Notes under the pieces: model-generated
Database searches by the model: none
What the model saw: only the letters and a program-made list of their open reading frames with translations
What the model was told of the DNA's origin: nothing
Assembly: GCA_000402075.1 (NCBI GenBank)
Contig: ARWO01000031.1
Coordinates: forward strand, 42,576-106,575
DNA length: 64,000 nucleotides
Origin: Thaumarchaeota archaeon SCGC AAA007-O23
Lineage (GTDB): Archaea; Thermoproteota; Nitrososphaeria; Nitrososphaerales; Nitrosopumilaceae
Reading direction: 5' to 3'
In this document: positions 1-9,291 of the stretch, one piece after another
Layout of the letters: every line of letters starts with the position of its first letter
How positions within the stretch are numbered: the first letter of the stretch is position 1
Program-made: the position numbers and the translations under genes

Positions 1-184
1 GGATAGTCTTTCCAGAATTTATCGCGGAATAACATTTTGAAATAACCTTGTCTAGTCTTTTGATTTGTTTATGATCATTTCTAAGAGTATCTGTAGCGCT
101 CAACTATTCAAAATTTGTAAGCTGTCTTATAATTTGTATATGACCTAATCGTTATTTTATAGACAAGACATTGACTTAGTTATA
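1..184. other. Left-edge non-coding stretch upstream of the antiporter
   Basis: No convincing gene is visible in these bases. A weak TATA-like stretch (TTATTTTATAG, about 150-162) lies roughly 25-30 nt upstream of the ATG at 185, which fits a promoter with a very short or absent leader. The far left could be the tail or upstream region of a gene outside the window. Confidence 0.4.
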
Positions 185-1642
185 ATGAATTTAGTATTCT
201 TGGCACTGTTAGACAGTTTTGTCTCTTTTTTCAGAGATGAGGTTTTCTCTAACGTTGATACCAGTGAATTTGCAGGCAAAAATGTAAGAGATATACTGAA
301 ATCATATTTCGAAGAAAACCCTATTCCCGAACCAGATCCTGGGGGATCTGGTTATAATTTTCTGCCAGAAGGAATCGCAAATTTACAAAATATTTTAGCT
401 AATTTATCATTTGGAGATTCGCTAGTTGCATCAGCACCAATCTTGCTTCTTGCCGCCAGTGTGGTAATAATAATGGGCGTCTTGGGAGAAGCATTTTTCA
501 AAAAAACAGGTATTCCAGATATTTTATTTTTGATGGTTTTGGGGATAGTTATTGGGCCGGTTTTGGGAATAATTCAACCAGAGGCAGTACTAAAAATCGT
601 TCCTTACTTTGCTGCTGTTGCGTTGATAATTATCATGTTTGATGGTGGGTTGAATCTTCATATCGGCAAGGTCTTAAAGACAGCACATTTTGCCATAGTT
701 CTTGTAATTGTAGGGTTTGCAATCTCAGTTGGTATTGTTGCTGGACTTGCTCATTATGGTTTAGGATGGGAATGGTTAGACAGTGTTCTGCTTGGGTCAA
801 TAGTTGGTGGTAGCAGCTCTATCATTGTTTTCGGTCTTGTACAAAAAATCCACATATCTGATGATGCAAAATCCATGCTTAGTTTCGAGTCCGCACTGAC
901 TGATATTTTTGCTGTCATTATTGCATTCGTTTTGTTCGAGGCAATGTTGTCTGGAGAATTTAGCCTTGATCTGTTGGGAGTGACAATTGGAAAGGCTGTC
1001 ATGGTCGGTCTTGTGCTTGGTCTTGGGGTCGGTATTCCCTGGATGTTTGTTATATCAAAGCTGAAAAATGCTCAGCATAGCTACATGCTAACAATCGGAA
1101 TGATATTTTTGTTGTTTTTCCTAGCCACTTCGTTTGGTGAGTCAGGAGCCCTAACAGCTCTTGTGTTCGGATTGATGCTTGGAAAAAAGACATACTTTTC
1201 ACGACTTCTCAAAATCAAGTTTCCAGAGGATACCATAGACAACTCACTACATAGCCAAGTTACTTTCTTGGTAAGATCGTTTTTCTTTGTTTTTGTAGGT
1301 TTGCTAGCAAGCTTTACCCAGATTGAATATGTTATTTTTGGTGTTATAGCTGCACTCGCAATTTATGTGGGCAGAATAATTATCACAAAAACAGTTCTTG
1401 TTAGGGGGTTTTCCAAACTTGACAAAAAAGTAACATCAGTTATGATTCCACGTGGTTTAGCAGCAGCAGTATTGGCTACTTTCCCACTATCAATGGGACT
1501 TCCGAATGCCGAGGCATATCCACAAATTATCTTTTTTATTGTCATAACGTCTGTTATTATTACTACAATTGGCTTAGGTGGTGCAAAAAAAATTCCGCCC
1601 CCAGAAAGTCAGAGTGGTGGTTTCATTAAAGATAAAAAATAA
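185..1642 (+). CDS. Cation:proton antiporter (CPA1/NhaP-type)
   Basis: Predicted polytopic membrane antiporter exchanging Na+ or K+ for H+. The 485-residue protein has a hydrophilic N-terminal extension of about 75 residues (with a Pro/Gly-rich turn near 46-56) followed by about 12 hydrophobic segments from residue 80 to 465. Family signs are the FDGGL motif (residues 152-156) and an acidic pair in a membrane helix, ESALTD (235-240), where CPA antiporters carry their ion-binding acidic residue. The C-terminus is short and charged, so no TrkA/RCK domain is attached. It converges with TFB, only 3 nt separating the stop codons. The ion cannot be read from sequence. Confidence 0.85.
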   Translation: MNLVFLALLDSFVSFFRDEVFSNVDTSEFAGKNVRDILKSYFEENPIPEPDPGGSGYNFLPEGIANLQNILANLSFGDSLVASAPILLLAASVVIIMGVLGEAFFKKTGIPDILFLMVLGIVIGPVLGIIQPEAVLKIVPYFAAVALIIIMFDGGLNLHIGKVLKTAHFAIVLVIVGFAISVGIVAGLAHYGLGWEWLDSVLLGSIVGGSSSIIVFGLVQKIHISDDAKSMLSFESALTDIFAVIIAFVLFEAMLSGEFSLDLLGVTIGKAVMVGLVLGLGVGIPWMFVISKLKNAQHSYMLTIGMIFLLFFLATSFGESGALTALVFGLMLGKKTYFSRLLKIKFPEDTIDNSLHSQVTFLVRSFFFVFVGLLASFTQIEYVIFGVIAALAIYVGRIIITKTVLVRGFSKLDKKVTSVMIPRGLAAAVLATFPLSMGLPNAEAYPQIIFFIVITSVIITTIGLGGAKKIPPPESQSGGFIKDKK

Positions 1643-1645
1643 AAA

Positions 1646-2569
1646 TTATACGGTAGAATCTTTTAGTCCCTTGTAACGGTTTCTGATAGTTACTTCTGTA
1701 ACATTGGCTGCTTCTGCAATATCTCTTTGTGTTTTATCTTCACCATTTTTGACACATGAAAGATATAACGCAGCTGCTGCCAGTCCCATAGGATCCTTTC
1801 CTGCAGATATTTCATTTTCTTGTGCAAGTTTTAAGACTTTAATTGCATGTCTCTTTGTTTTTTCCTGTATTCCAATTTTGCTTGCTATACGTGCTATACA
1901 TTGAACAGAATCCGTAACTGGCATCTTTAGATCTAATTCTTTTATAAGAAGTCTGTAACATCTTGCAATGTCCTTTCGTTTTATATTTGCAGCCTGTTCT
2001 ACATCTTTAAGATTTCTTGGGGTTTCGGTGTCTCTGCAAGCAGCATATAATGCTGATGCCATTAAGGCAGAGATTGATCTTCCTCTAACTAATCCCTTGT
2101 CCAGTGCTTTTCTGTAAATGTAAGCTGCTTTTTCTATCACTGCGTCAGATATAGCAAGTTTATCTTTCAGTCTATTTAGTTCACTAAATGCCTGCCTAAA
2201 GTTTCGATCTACTGGTTCGTGAACTTGGCTTCTACTATCCCAAGTTCTAAGTCTTTCAATTGTACTTTTCATTGCAGAAGTTAGAGGCTTTCCAGATGCG
2301 TCTTTGTTAGTAGGATTAATGATTGTTGCAAGTCCCATGTCATGCATTGTAAGTGATGTAGGAGCTCCAGCTCTAGCTCTATCACCATGTTCGTCCTGAG
2401 TAAAGGATCTCCATTCTGGTCCTGATTCCTGTAGTTTTTCAGTTAATACAAAACCACATTTTGAGCAACACATTTCTCCTGATTCATGATCAGTTACTAG
2501 AGTACCCTTAACACATCTAGGACATTTTTCTTTTAAATTTGATTTCGTAGATTTTACCATTTTTCTCAC
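1646..2569 (-). CDS. tfb: Transcription initiation factor IIB (TFB)
   Basis: Recruits RNA polymerase to TBP-bound promoters. The N-terminal zinc ribbon uses C16/C19 and C35/C38 (CPRC...CSKC), followed by the B-reader region (PEWRSFTQDE) and two cyclin-like repeats (about 115-200 and 210-300). The first frame codon is GTG at 2569; ATG at 2560 is three codons in. A GTGAG stretch just before the ATG could act as a ribosome-binding site, so ATG may be the true start. A TATA-like GTTTATAAAG on this strand lies about 30-40 nt upstream. Thaumarchaea commonly carry several TFB paralogues, so this may be one of a set. Confidence 0.95.
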   Translation of the reverse strand: MRKMVKSTKSNLKEKCPRCVKGTLVTDHESGEMCCSKCGFVLTEKLQESGPEWRSFTQDEHGDRARAGAPTSLTMHDMGLATIINPTNKDASGKPLTSAMKSTIERLRTWDSRSQVHEPVDRNFRQAFSELNRLKDKLAISDAVIEKAAYIYRKALDKGLVRGRSISALMASALYAACRDTETPRNLKDVEQAANIKRKDIARCYRLLIKELDLKMPVTDSVQCIARIASKIGIQEKTKRHAIKVLKLAQENEISAGKDPMGLAAAALYLSCVKNGEDKTQRDIAEAANVTEVTIRNRYKGLKDSTV

Positions 2570-2672
2570 TTTCCCGATCTAATTTCTACAGTCTTTATAA
2601 ACCATGTACAAAAGGGTTCGGTCTATATTTATACAAAGATATTGGCTGGAAGTAATGTTTGCGTGTTTTGAT

Positions 2673-4220
2673 ATGAAAAGTCAAGGCGTTTTATGCTTTA
2701 GTTTGGTGACTTGTATGCTATTGTTTTCTTCGATTTCCGAGTCATATGGTCATGGCCTAGGCTATGAAATTATGCCACCAGAAATGCTTGACTCAAAATT
2801 AGTTTCGCTTGAAATATCATCTGATACTTGGCCTGATGAATATACAAAAGAAATATCATTTGCCTTGTTTGAAACGGATACTGGTGTTGCGGTCAAGAAT
2901 GTTACATATTTCGTTATGCTAACAAAACAAAACGAAGTGTTGTTTGACATAACAAGCCAAAGAGATGATGGTGTCTTTGTTTTAAAACTGCATACAACAG
3001 AAGATGATCAAATCGCAGTTGAGGAAGAAGATTCTAATTTTTTCGGCTCTTTGCTTAGTGGAAGCAAAATTGTTAATGTTAAAGGAAATGTATTTGGTTC
3101 GGGAGGACTATACGATTTTAAAGTTATCATAACTACGGGTGATGATTACTCGAATGTTCTTTCTCCTCCACTGGATTATGATGTAGGGATTTCATTTTTA
3201 GATAAAACTTCTCACAGTGTCAATGACATAAATTTTGGACAGCAGAAGATGAGCGTTATAACATATTATGAATTGATTAATGATGATTTTACCTACGACC
3301 AAAACAAAAAGATGATTAGTTATTCCATGCCATTTGATTGGTCTGAAAAAAATATTCTGGTGACTTCGGTTATGCATCAGGAGATTATAATTCCAAAAAC
3401 CTTTGGTGATTTAATGGTGGAAAGTTTTTCAGCAAACGTGAATGGGTTTCAAGTACCTGACGGTGTAATAACAATTGATGATTTTTCGGCAGAAAACAGA
3501 GTTGCTCATATCGTATTGAATCAAAATGATATTTTGGAACTGTCAAAGAAAATAGATGACTTTTCTAACAAAATGGATTTTTCTATAATGCCATCAGCGG
3601 ATAATTTGCCACTAACTACAATGACGGAAAATGCACAGTACAAACTAAATCTGAGCTGGGAGCCTCAAAGCATAAAATCTGGTTCAATAATTACATTTTA
3701 CTTCGAGATTTTAGATGCATTCTATGCAGATAAGCAAGTTTCTGTCAGCTATGATTTATCCATATTTCATGATGGTAAGGAGATTGGGCAAGTAAGTAGT
3801 GTTAGTGCTGACATGGGACTTGATGTGATAGAATTTGATATTCCGGATAATGTTAGTGGGGTAATGACATTACAGTTTGAAAACTTGAATGGAAGTGATC
3901 TTGCTAATGCAATTCTTCCAGTAGTTGTAAACAGAATTAACATTGATGAAACATCAATACCTGCTTGGATTAAGAACAATGCTGGATGGTGGGCAACAGA
4001 CCAGATTGATGACTCGTCATTTCTGCAAGGAATTCAGTATCTGATCCAGGAAGAAATTATGGTTATCCCACCTACTGAAACATCTGAATCGATGGGCTCA
4101 CAGGCAGTTCCTGCTTGGATTAAGAACAATGCTGGATGGTGGGCAACAGACCAGATTGAAGACTCGTCATTTCTGCAAGGAATTCAGTATCTAGTACAAA
4201 AAGGGATTATAGTTGTCTAG
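2673..4220 (+). CDS. Secreted protein with C-terminal WIKNNAGWWA repeats
   Basis: From ATG 2673 the protein begins with a signal peptide (MKSQGVLCFSLVTCMLLFSS) and is exported. The frame is open upstream to ATG 2604, but a TATA-like box (TATATTTATAC, about 2623-2633) lies inside that extension, so the internal start is preferred. The body (about 400 residues) is beta-rich and Asp/Ser-rich with no family I recognise. The C-terminus carries two copies of a unit starting PAWIKNNAGWWATDQI and ending in hydrophobic IQYLxQ; this unit recurs in many thaumarchaeal secreted proteins. Function unknown; surface attachment or an envelope role is inference. Confidence 0.75.
   Translation: MKSQGVLCFSLVTCMLLFSSISESYGHGLGYEIMPPEMLDSKLVSLEISSDTWPDEYTKEISFALFETDTGVAVKNVTYFVMLTKQNEVLFDITSQRDDGVFVLKLHTTEDDQIAVEEEDSNFFGSLLSGSKIVNVKGNVFGSGGLYDFKVIITTGDDYSNVLSPPLDYDVGISFLDKTSHSVNDINFGQQKMSVITYYELINDDFTYDQNKKMISYSMPFDWSEKNILVTSVMHQEIIIPKTFGDLMVESFSANVNGFQVPDGVITIDDFSAENRVAHIVLNQNDILELSKKIDDFSNKMDFSIMPSADNLPLTTMTENAQYKLNLSWEPQSIKSGSIITFYFEILDAFYADKQVSVSYDLSIFHDGKEIGQVSSVSADMGLDVIEFDIPDNVSGVMTLQFENLNGSDLANAILPVVVNRINIDETSIPAWIKNNAGWWATDQIDDSSFLQGIQYLIQEEIMVIPPTETSESMGSQAVPAWIKNNAGWWATDQIEDSSFLQGIQYLVQKGIIVV
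3960..4192 (+). repeat. Two 83-bp direct repeats encoding the WIKNNAGWWA unit
   Basis: Bases 3960-4042 and 4110-4192 are identical except for one position (GAT versus GAA codon). Such identity, including synonymous sites, indicates recent duplication or ongoing gene conversion between the two protein repeats. The 67-bp spacer between them encodes a different linker. Confidence 0.95.
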
Positions 4221-5566
4221 GCAGTTTTTGTGTATTTTGTTTTAAGCTCATCTTCAAAGAAGAATTTTTCTCCAAAGGCAGGCTCTAAATCATCAAGCCA
4301 GATTGCATTTTCATCATACTTTGCAAAGAATGGCACACCTACCCATTCTGACTCTCTGCCTTGTAATAGCTGTAATGCCATCACTTTCTGTCCATTAATC
4401 TCCGAAACGCCAAGAACGTGTACCTTGCCTGGAGTAGCTGACATACTTGGTCCTCTAACGGTTCTTGCCAAACCGCTAACTTTTCTAAATGCAGTTCTAA
4501 AGATCTTTTCTGCCTTTACAAGAGGTACCCCGAAATACTGTTGGGCGCCTGTATCTCTAACAACAAACATGTAGTATGGTATACAACCCAATGAAACCTG
4601 TTTTTGCCACATCTTTGCCCACATGTCTGCATCATCATTTATGTGAGCCAAAATTGGTGATTGAGTTCTGATTTGAGCGCCAGTATTTCTTATGCGTTTG
4701 ATTGCTTCCTTTATTGGGTCCGTTGAAAGCTCAACAAGATGATTAAAGTGAGCCATTATCGCCAGGTGTGTCCCGCTTTTTACTATTTTTTCAAAATTTT
4801 TCAGAGTTTCATCAGCATCAGAATCGGTTAAAAATTTGTAAGGCCAATAAGAGACAGCCTTGGTTCCAATCCTAATTGTCTTAAGGTTGGGTAATTTGGC
4901 GTCAAGCAAGGCGTCTGTATAAACAGAAAACATGCTGGCTTTCATAATCATAGGATCCCCACCAGTAAACAAAACATCCGATATTTCTGGATGCTCTTTT
5001 AGATATTGTACTAACTGCTCACCCTCTCTCATGGCAAATTTCATCTCATCCATACCAACAAACTGCGGCCATCGAAAACAGAAGGTGCAGTAAGCATGAC
5101 ATGTTTGGCTTTGGCTTGGAAAGAAGAGGCAAGTTTCATCATACTTGTGCTGCATTCCATAAAGTTTTGTTCCATCCTTTAGCTGTGGAACATTGAGTTC
5201 CATCTGACCAGCTGGATGAGGATTTAATTGCAAACGAATGTCGTTTGCAACACGTGCAATTTCTTTTTTATCTGCTCCACTTCTCAAAGTGGTTGCCATC
5301 TTATCATAATGCTCAGGAATCAACATGCCTTTCTGAGGAAATGTTAGAACATACATTGGATCGTTTGGAACGTTATCCCAGTCAATAAGCTGCTCAACGA
5401 CATAGTTGTTCGTCTTAAAAGGAAGTACGTTGCCAACAACCTCCATTTGAAATTGTGTTTCCTCTGACATTTGCTGAATTTGTGGAATTGTACGAAAATT
5501 CATTAAAGTATAAGACTTGATCGAGGTGGTCTCGTCTACTGACCAAAGTGGTTGCTGCTCTGTCAT
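4217..5566 (-). CDS. Radical SAM enzyme, lysine 2,3-aminomutase (KamA) family
   Basis: Predicted [4Fe-4S]/SAM enzyme with PLP, interconverting an alpha- and beta-amino acid. The radical SAM cysteines C156-x3-C160-x2-C163 (CHAYCTFC) are present, followed by TGGDPM (glycine-rich SAM-binding turn) and a late PGKVHV segment that matches the place of the KamA PLP lysine. At 449 residues it is of KamA length. The family includes lysine 2,3-aminomutase, which supplies beta-lysine for the osmolyte N-acetyl-beta-lysine, but also glutamate mutases and EpmB-like enzymes. No partner acetyltransferase is next to it, so substrate is open. The 3' end overlaps the upstream convergent gene by 4 nt. Confidence 0.8.
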   Translation of the reverse strand: MTEQQPLWSVDETTSIKSYTLMNFRTIPQIQQMSEETQFQMEVVGNVLPFKTNNYVVEQLIDWDNVPNDPMYVLTFPQKGMLIPEHYDKMATTLRSGADKKEIARVANDIRLQLNPHPAGQMELNVPQLKDGTKLYGMQHKYDETCLFFPSQSQTCHAYCTFCFRWPQFVGMDEMKFAMREGEQLVQYLKEHPEISDVLFTGGDPMIMKASMFSVYTDALLDAKLPNLKTIRIGTKAVSYWPYKFLTDSDADETLKNFEKIVKSGTHLAIMAHFNHLVELSTDPIKEAIKRIRNTGAQIRTQSPILAHINDDADMWAKMWQKQVSLGCIPYYMFVVRDTGAQQYFGVPLVKAEKIFRTAFRKVSGLARTVRGPSMSATPGKVHVLGVSEINGQKVMALQLLQGRESEWVGVPFFAKYDENAIWLDDLEPAFGEKFFFEDELKTKYTKTA

Positions 5567-5673
5567 TACTCATTTTATCACATAACATTGTTAAAGCTTG
5601 GCAAAAAATGGCAAAATAGGCACAAATTTTGATTTTCTAGGCATGTAAATTTTATAAAAAATTTTGATTGGTG

Positions 5674-5683
5674 CTTAAATAAC
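5674..5683 (+). promoter_or_regulatory. TATA-like box upstream of mscS
   Basis: CTTAAATAAC lies about 65 nt before the MscS ATG, giving an expected start of transcription near 5700 and a leader of about 40 nt. A purine-rich GGGGAG directly before the ATG is a possible ribosome-binding site. Assigned by eye. Confidence 0.4.
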
Positions 5684-5743
5684 TACTGACTGATTGGTAT
5701 AATTCTGACATTCAGCCTAATTTTTGATTAGTGAACAGGGGAG

Positions 5744-7462
5744 ATGGTAGAGGAACTTAGTGAATTTTCGGCAGGAGAATTTGAGACTGTTTCAGAGCTG
5801 TTAGCATCTGATCCTGATCTTCAACTCTTAATGGTTATACTTGGCGTGGGCTTGGCTATACTTGCAACTGGGTACCGCAGTTTTGGTAAATGGATGTACG
5901 GGAAAAAGTTTAGTTATATCCGTCCGCATGTAGCAAGATTTGTCCGAAGTGCAATGTTAGCTTTTTTTGCAATTGGATTGGTTACGTCGATAAATGTATT
6001 CGTGCAAGTGATGGAAACTGATGCACACAATCCTAGCTCAGTCGAAGCTCTCGAAACATTTGCAAAGATACTAAACACAATTAACATACTTGTCATTGGA
6101 TTCACAGTTTCCCATCTAATACCAATCGGATTAAACAAGGCGGAAAAAACGAAACTCGAAGCAGAAGACTTTGAAAATTGGAAGGATGTGAAGGGCTTTA
6201 AGGACGACGAGGATAGTTTGTTCCATAAAATATTCAAATGGATTCCACCAAAAACTCATCCAGAGGATCTGACAAAGGAAGAGTTTGAAAAAAACCTACA
6301 AACAAAAGATGGGCTGAACTTTTTGGAAAATTATCGAACAAGTAAGGGTGTTACAATAGGAAGTTATGAAAAGATGGGGAAGGACCCTCTTGAAGAATGG
6401 AAAAAGGCAGAGAGGAAAAAATATGAAAAATATCTCAATGATTGCCTAAGTGGAAATAACGAAACAGGAAGAAAGCTTACACTTGGCGCAAAACCTCAAG
6501 AAATCTATCCAATTGATCTATGGAGAGAAGAAAAAAGGCAGCGTGGATATGATCCAATAATTCCTGCCTCAAAACCAGCAGGTCATGCCGAATTACAGGA
6601 AGAACGCGTTCCAAAGTCAGCTAAGCAGATTCTTCCCATTGGGATTTTTGTCGCTACTGTGATTGGTGTAGTTGGCTGGTGGGGTGTTGATCTTTTTGTT
6701 TTGGCTACGGCAACTGGCGGCATGGCATTGGGTATTGGATTAGCATTAAAGGAAACGATGGAAAATTATTTTGCATATATTCTAATAAGAAAAGACAAAA
6801 TCTTTACTGAAGGGGACAGGGTCCAGTTAGAAAGTGGTTATAATGGTTATGTGCATAGGATAACTCCTCGAGTTACATATGTAAGACATGGACTGAACGA
6901 ATCCTTAGCAATTATTCCCACACGGCAGTTAGTTTCTGCAGAGATCATTAATTATACTAAGGAAATTAAATTGGTGCCGGCTATAGTTGATGTTGGTGTA
7001 TCCTATCTTAATGATCCAAAACAAGTTGCGGCTATTTTAGTAAAAGTAGGAAAGCGTGCACTCATTGAAGTAAAAGATTCAAATGGACACCATGTTGCGA
7101 GACAAACACGATGTCCTTATCTTGACCAAAACAAACCAAGCTGTGGTTGTGATAAAGACATTCATGTAGATATAGCTCAGCCGACTGTAAGGTTTAACAA
7201 ATTCAATGACTCATCTCTTGATTTTGCTATCATTGTATATGTTAGAGATTATGGTTCACAATTCAAAATGAAAAGTGATATGCGAGTCATAATGTATGAG
7301 GAATTCAAAAAATATGATATTAGAATTCCATGGCCAATTAGAACAGTTTACCAAGGCGATGAAAAGAGGGAAGCGAGTGAGATTGCAGAACATGAAAGCA
7401 AACGCAAACAAGTCATTGATGAGTTTGGAATTGGTGACTTGGCTCGTGGTGAAGGCGATTAG
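5744..7462 (+). CDS. MscS-family mechanosensitive channel with large cytoplasmic insertion
   Basis: Membrane channel that opens under hypo-osmotic stress. Hydrophobic helices lie at about 28-42, 66-88, 108-128 and 296-316, and the Gly/Ala-rich pore helix (ATGGMALGIGLALKETM) is at about 323-340, followed by the MscS beta domain (FTEGDRVQLESGYNGYV). Between the third helix and the pore pair is a charged insertion of about 160 residues (130-290) rich in Lys/Glu. The C-terminal alpha/beta domain contains a Cys cluster C457/C467/C469 near His residues, uncommon for MscS. At 572 residues it is much longer than E. coli MscS (286). Confidence 0.85.
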   Translation: MVEELSEFSAGEFETVSELLASDPDLQLLMVILGVGLAILATGYRSFGKWMYGKKFSYIRPHVARFVRSAMLAFFAIGLVTSINVFVQVMETDAHNPSSVEALETFAKILNTINILVIGFTVSHLIPIGLNKAEKTKLEAEDFENWKDVKGFKDDEDSLFHKIFKWIPPKTHPEDLTKEEFEKNLQTKDGLNFLENYRTSKGVTIGSYEKMGKDPLEEWKKAERKKYEKYLNDCLSGNNETGRKLTLGAKPQEIYPIDLWREEKRQRGYDPIIPASKPAGHAELQEERVPKSAKQILPIGIFVATVIGVVGWWGVDLFVLATATGGMALGIGLALKETMENYFAYILIRKDKIFTEGDRVQLESGYNGYVHRITPRVTYVRHGLNESLAIIPTRQLVSAEIINYTKEIKLVPAIVDVGVSYLNDPKQVAAILVKVGKRALIEVKDSNGHHVARQTRCPYLDQNKPSCGCDKDIHVDIAQPTVRFNKFNDSSLDFAIIVYVRDYGSQFKMKSDMRVIMYEEFKKYDIRIPWPIRTVYQGDEKREASEIAEHESKRKQVIDEFGIGDLARGEGD

Positions 7463-7502
7463 TATTTTCTGAAGACTTAAGAATCTGTTTCATTTCGTTG
7501 AA

Positions 7503-8381
7503 ATGTTGGTTAAGTTTGCTGTTATTGCGGGAAGTGCATCTAAAGACCTAGGAAAACGAATTGCTAGGAGACTAAAGGCTCCATATGTAGAAGCAAAAAC
7601 AAGGGTTTTCCCAGATGGTGAAAGCAAGATTACATTCGGGCGCATACCAAAAAATAGTGTCGTACTAGTGGTACAGTCCACATATCCACCAGTTGATACA
7701 AACCTATTGCAGGCATTATCAATAATTTCCCAAGCCAGAAAGGCAGCCTCAAAGATCTATGCAGTAATACCCTACATGGGTTATGCGAGACAAGATAGGC
7801 AATTTCTAAGCGGGGAGATAGTTACCATGTCAATAGTTGCAAAGATGCTCGAGGTAGCAGGTACAAAAAAAATTATTGTTGTTGACATACACAGCAAAAC
7901 AGCACTAAATCACTTTAAAATTCCCAAGGAAAATGTCTCTGCTATTCCGGATCTTGCCAAATATTTTAAAAAGATGAAATTGAAAAATGCGTTGGTTGTC
8001 TCGCCTGACATGGGTGGAGCCCTAAGAGCAAAAAAATTCGCTAGCCTATTAAACACTGATTTTATTACATTAAAAAAATCTAGGAATAGAAAGACTGGAA
8101 AAGTACGGATCCAATCTTCCAAAGTAGATGTTAGTGGAAGAGACTTGATTTTGGTTGATGATATAATAAGTACTGGTGGTAGTGTGATCAAGGCTACTCA
8201 ATTTCTCAAGAGGCAAAAATGTAAACGAGTTTTTGTTGCATGCACGCATGGACTGTTTATAGGAGACGCAGAAAGGAAAATCAAAAAAGCTGGTGCATCT
8301 CAAATCATAAGCACAAACACCATACCTAGAGGCACATCAAAAGTTGATGTGTCTGGAGTAATAGCAGAATCAATTCGATAA
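7503..8381 (+). CDS. prs: Ribose-phosphate pyrophosphokinase (PRPP synthetase)
   Basis: Makes PRPP from ribose 5-phosphate and ATP, feeding nucleotide, histidine and NAD synthesis. The PRPP-binding loop LILVDDIISTGGS (residues 215-227) and the YMGYARQDRQF segment (91-101) of the catalytic domain are present. The 292-residue length fits short archaeal enzymes. It lies directly before RNase Z (4-nt gap), probably one transcript. Confidence 0.95.
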   Translation: MLVKFAVIAGSASKDLGKRIARRLKAPYVEAKTRVFPDGESKITFGRIPKNSVVLVVQSTYPPVDTNLLQALSIISQARKAASKIYAVIPYMGYARQDRQFLSGEIVTMSIVAKMLEVAGTKKIIVVDIHSKTALNHFKIPKENVSAIPDLAKYFKKMKLKNALVVSPDMGGALRAKKFASLLNTDFITLKKSRNRKTGKVRIQSSKVDVSGRDLILVDDIISTGGSVIKATQFLKRQKCKRVFVACTHGLFIGDAERKIKKAGASQIISTNTIPRGTSKVDVSGVIAESIR

Positions 8382-8385
8382 AATG

Positions 8386-9285
8386 ATGGAACTTATTTTT
8401 TTAGGAACAGGTGGTGCACAGCCTACACTTGAACGTTCTACTACATGCATTTGTTTAGTAAGAGATGGAGAAATCTTGATGTTTGATGCAGGAGAGGGTG
8501 CACAAATTTCTTACCTAAAATCAAACCTAGGCTGGAACAAAAAAATGAAAATTTTTGTCACACATTTACACGGAGATCATTGTGTTGGAATTTTAGGATT
8601 CCTGCAAACAATGACTTTGCAAAATAGAACAGAACCAATTGAGATTTACGGCCCAAAAGGCATTGAAGAGCTTATTGCTGCAAATACAAAAATTATGAAT
8701 TTTGGTTTGTCGTTTCCTGTCCTAATAACACCAGTAAATGAAGGGACAATTGTGAGTGAGGAAAAATATCAAGTTCATGCTTGTGAAGCAGAGCATTCCG
8801 TACCTACGTTTTCCTTCCTTTTTGAGGAAAAAGAAAAGCCTGGAACATTTTATCCTGAAAAAGCTAATTCGCTTGGCATTCCAAAGGGAGAATTATGGCA
8901 TAAGTTACAGCAGGGAGAAGAAGTTGTAATTGAAAATAAATCAATAAAACCTTCCGAAGTTATGGGACCAAACGTATCTGGAAAAAAGGTAGGAATATCT
9001 GGTGATACCAGACCCACAAAAAAACTAGAAGAGTTTTTTAAAAATTGTGACTATCTAGTTTTTGATTCAACTTATTTGGATGAGCTAAAGGAAAAGGCAA
9101 TTCAAACTTGTCATTCTACGGCAAAAGAGGCTGCTACTTTTGCAAAAAATGCAAATGTTTCAAATTTGATTCTGACACATTTTTCTGCTAGGTATAAAAA
9201 CGAAAATATTTTGTTGGAGGAAGCAAAGGCTGTTCATAATTCTGTGATAGCTGCTAAGGACCAATTAAAAATCAATATTGTGTGA
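8386..9285 (+). CDS. rnz: Ribonuclease Z (tRNA 3' endonuclease)
   Basis: Removes 3' trailers from pre-tRNA. It is a metallo-beta-lactamase fold enzyme with the HLHGDH motif (H60-x-H62-x-D64-H65 counted from ATG 8386), a later SGDTR Asp, and the C-terminal HFSARY element typical of RNase Z. Length is about 299 residues, the short (RNase Z-S) form. Two ATGs in a row (8383, 8386) are possible starts. It heads a group of RNA genes, with ThpR and the CCA-adding enzyme nearby. Confidence 0.93.
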   Translation: MELIFLGTGGAQPTLERSTTCICLVRDGEILMFDAGEGAQISYLKSNLGWNKKMKIFVTHLHGDHCVGILGFLQTMTLQNRTEPIEIYGPKGIEELIAANTKIMNFGLSFPVLITPVNEGTIVSEEKYQVHACEAEHSVPTFSFLFEEKEKPGTFYPEKANSLGIPKGELWHKLQQGEEVVIENKSIKPSEVMGPNVSGKKVGISGDTRPTKKLEEFFKNCDYLVFDSTYLDELKEKAIQTCHSTAKEAATFAKNANVSNLILTHFSARYKNENILLEEAKAVHNSVIAAKDQLKINIV

Positions 9286-9291
9286 TTGAAA

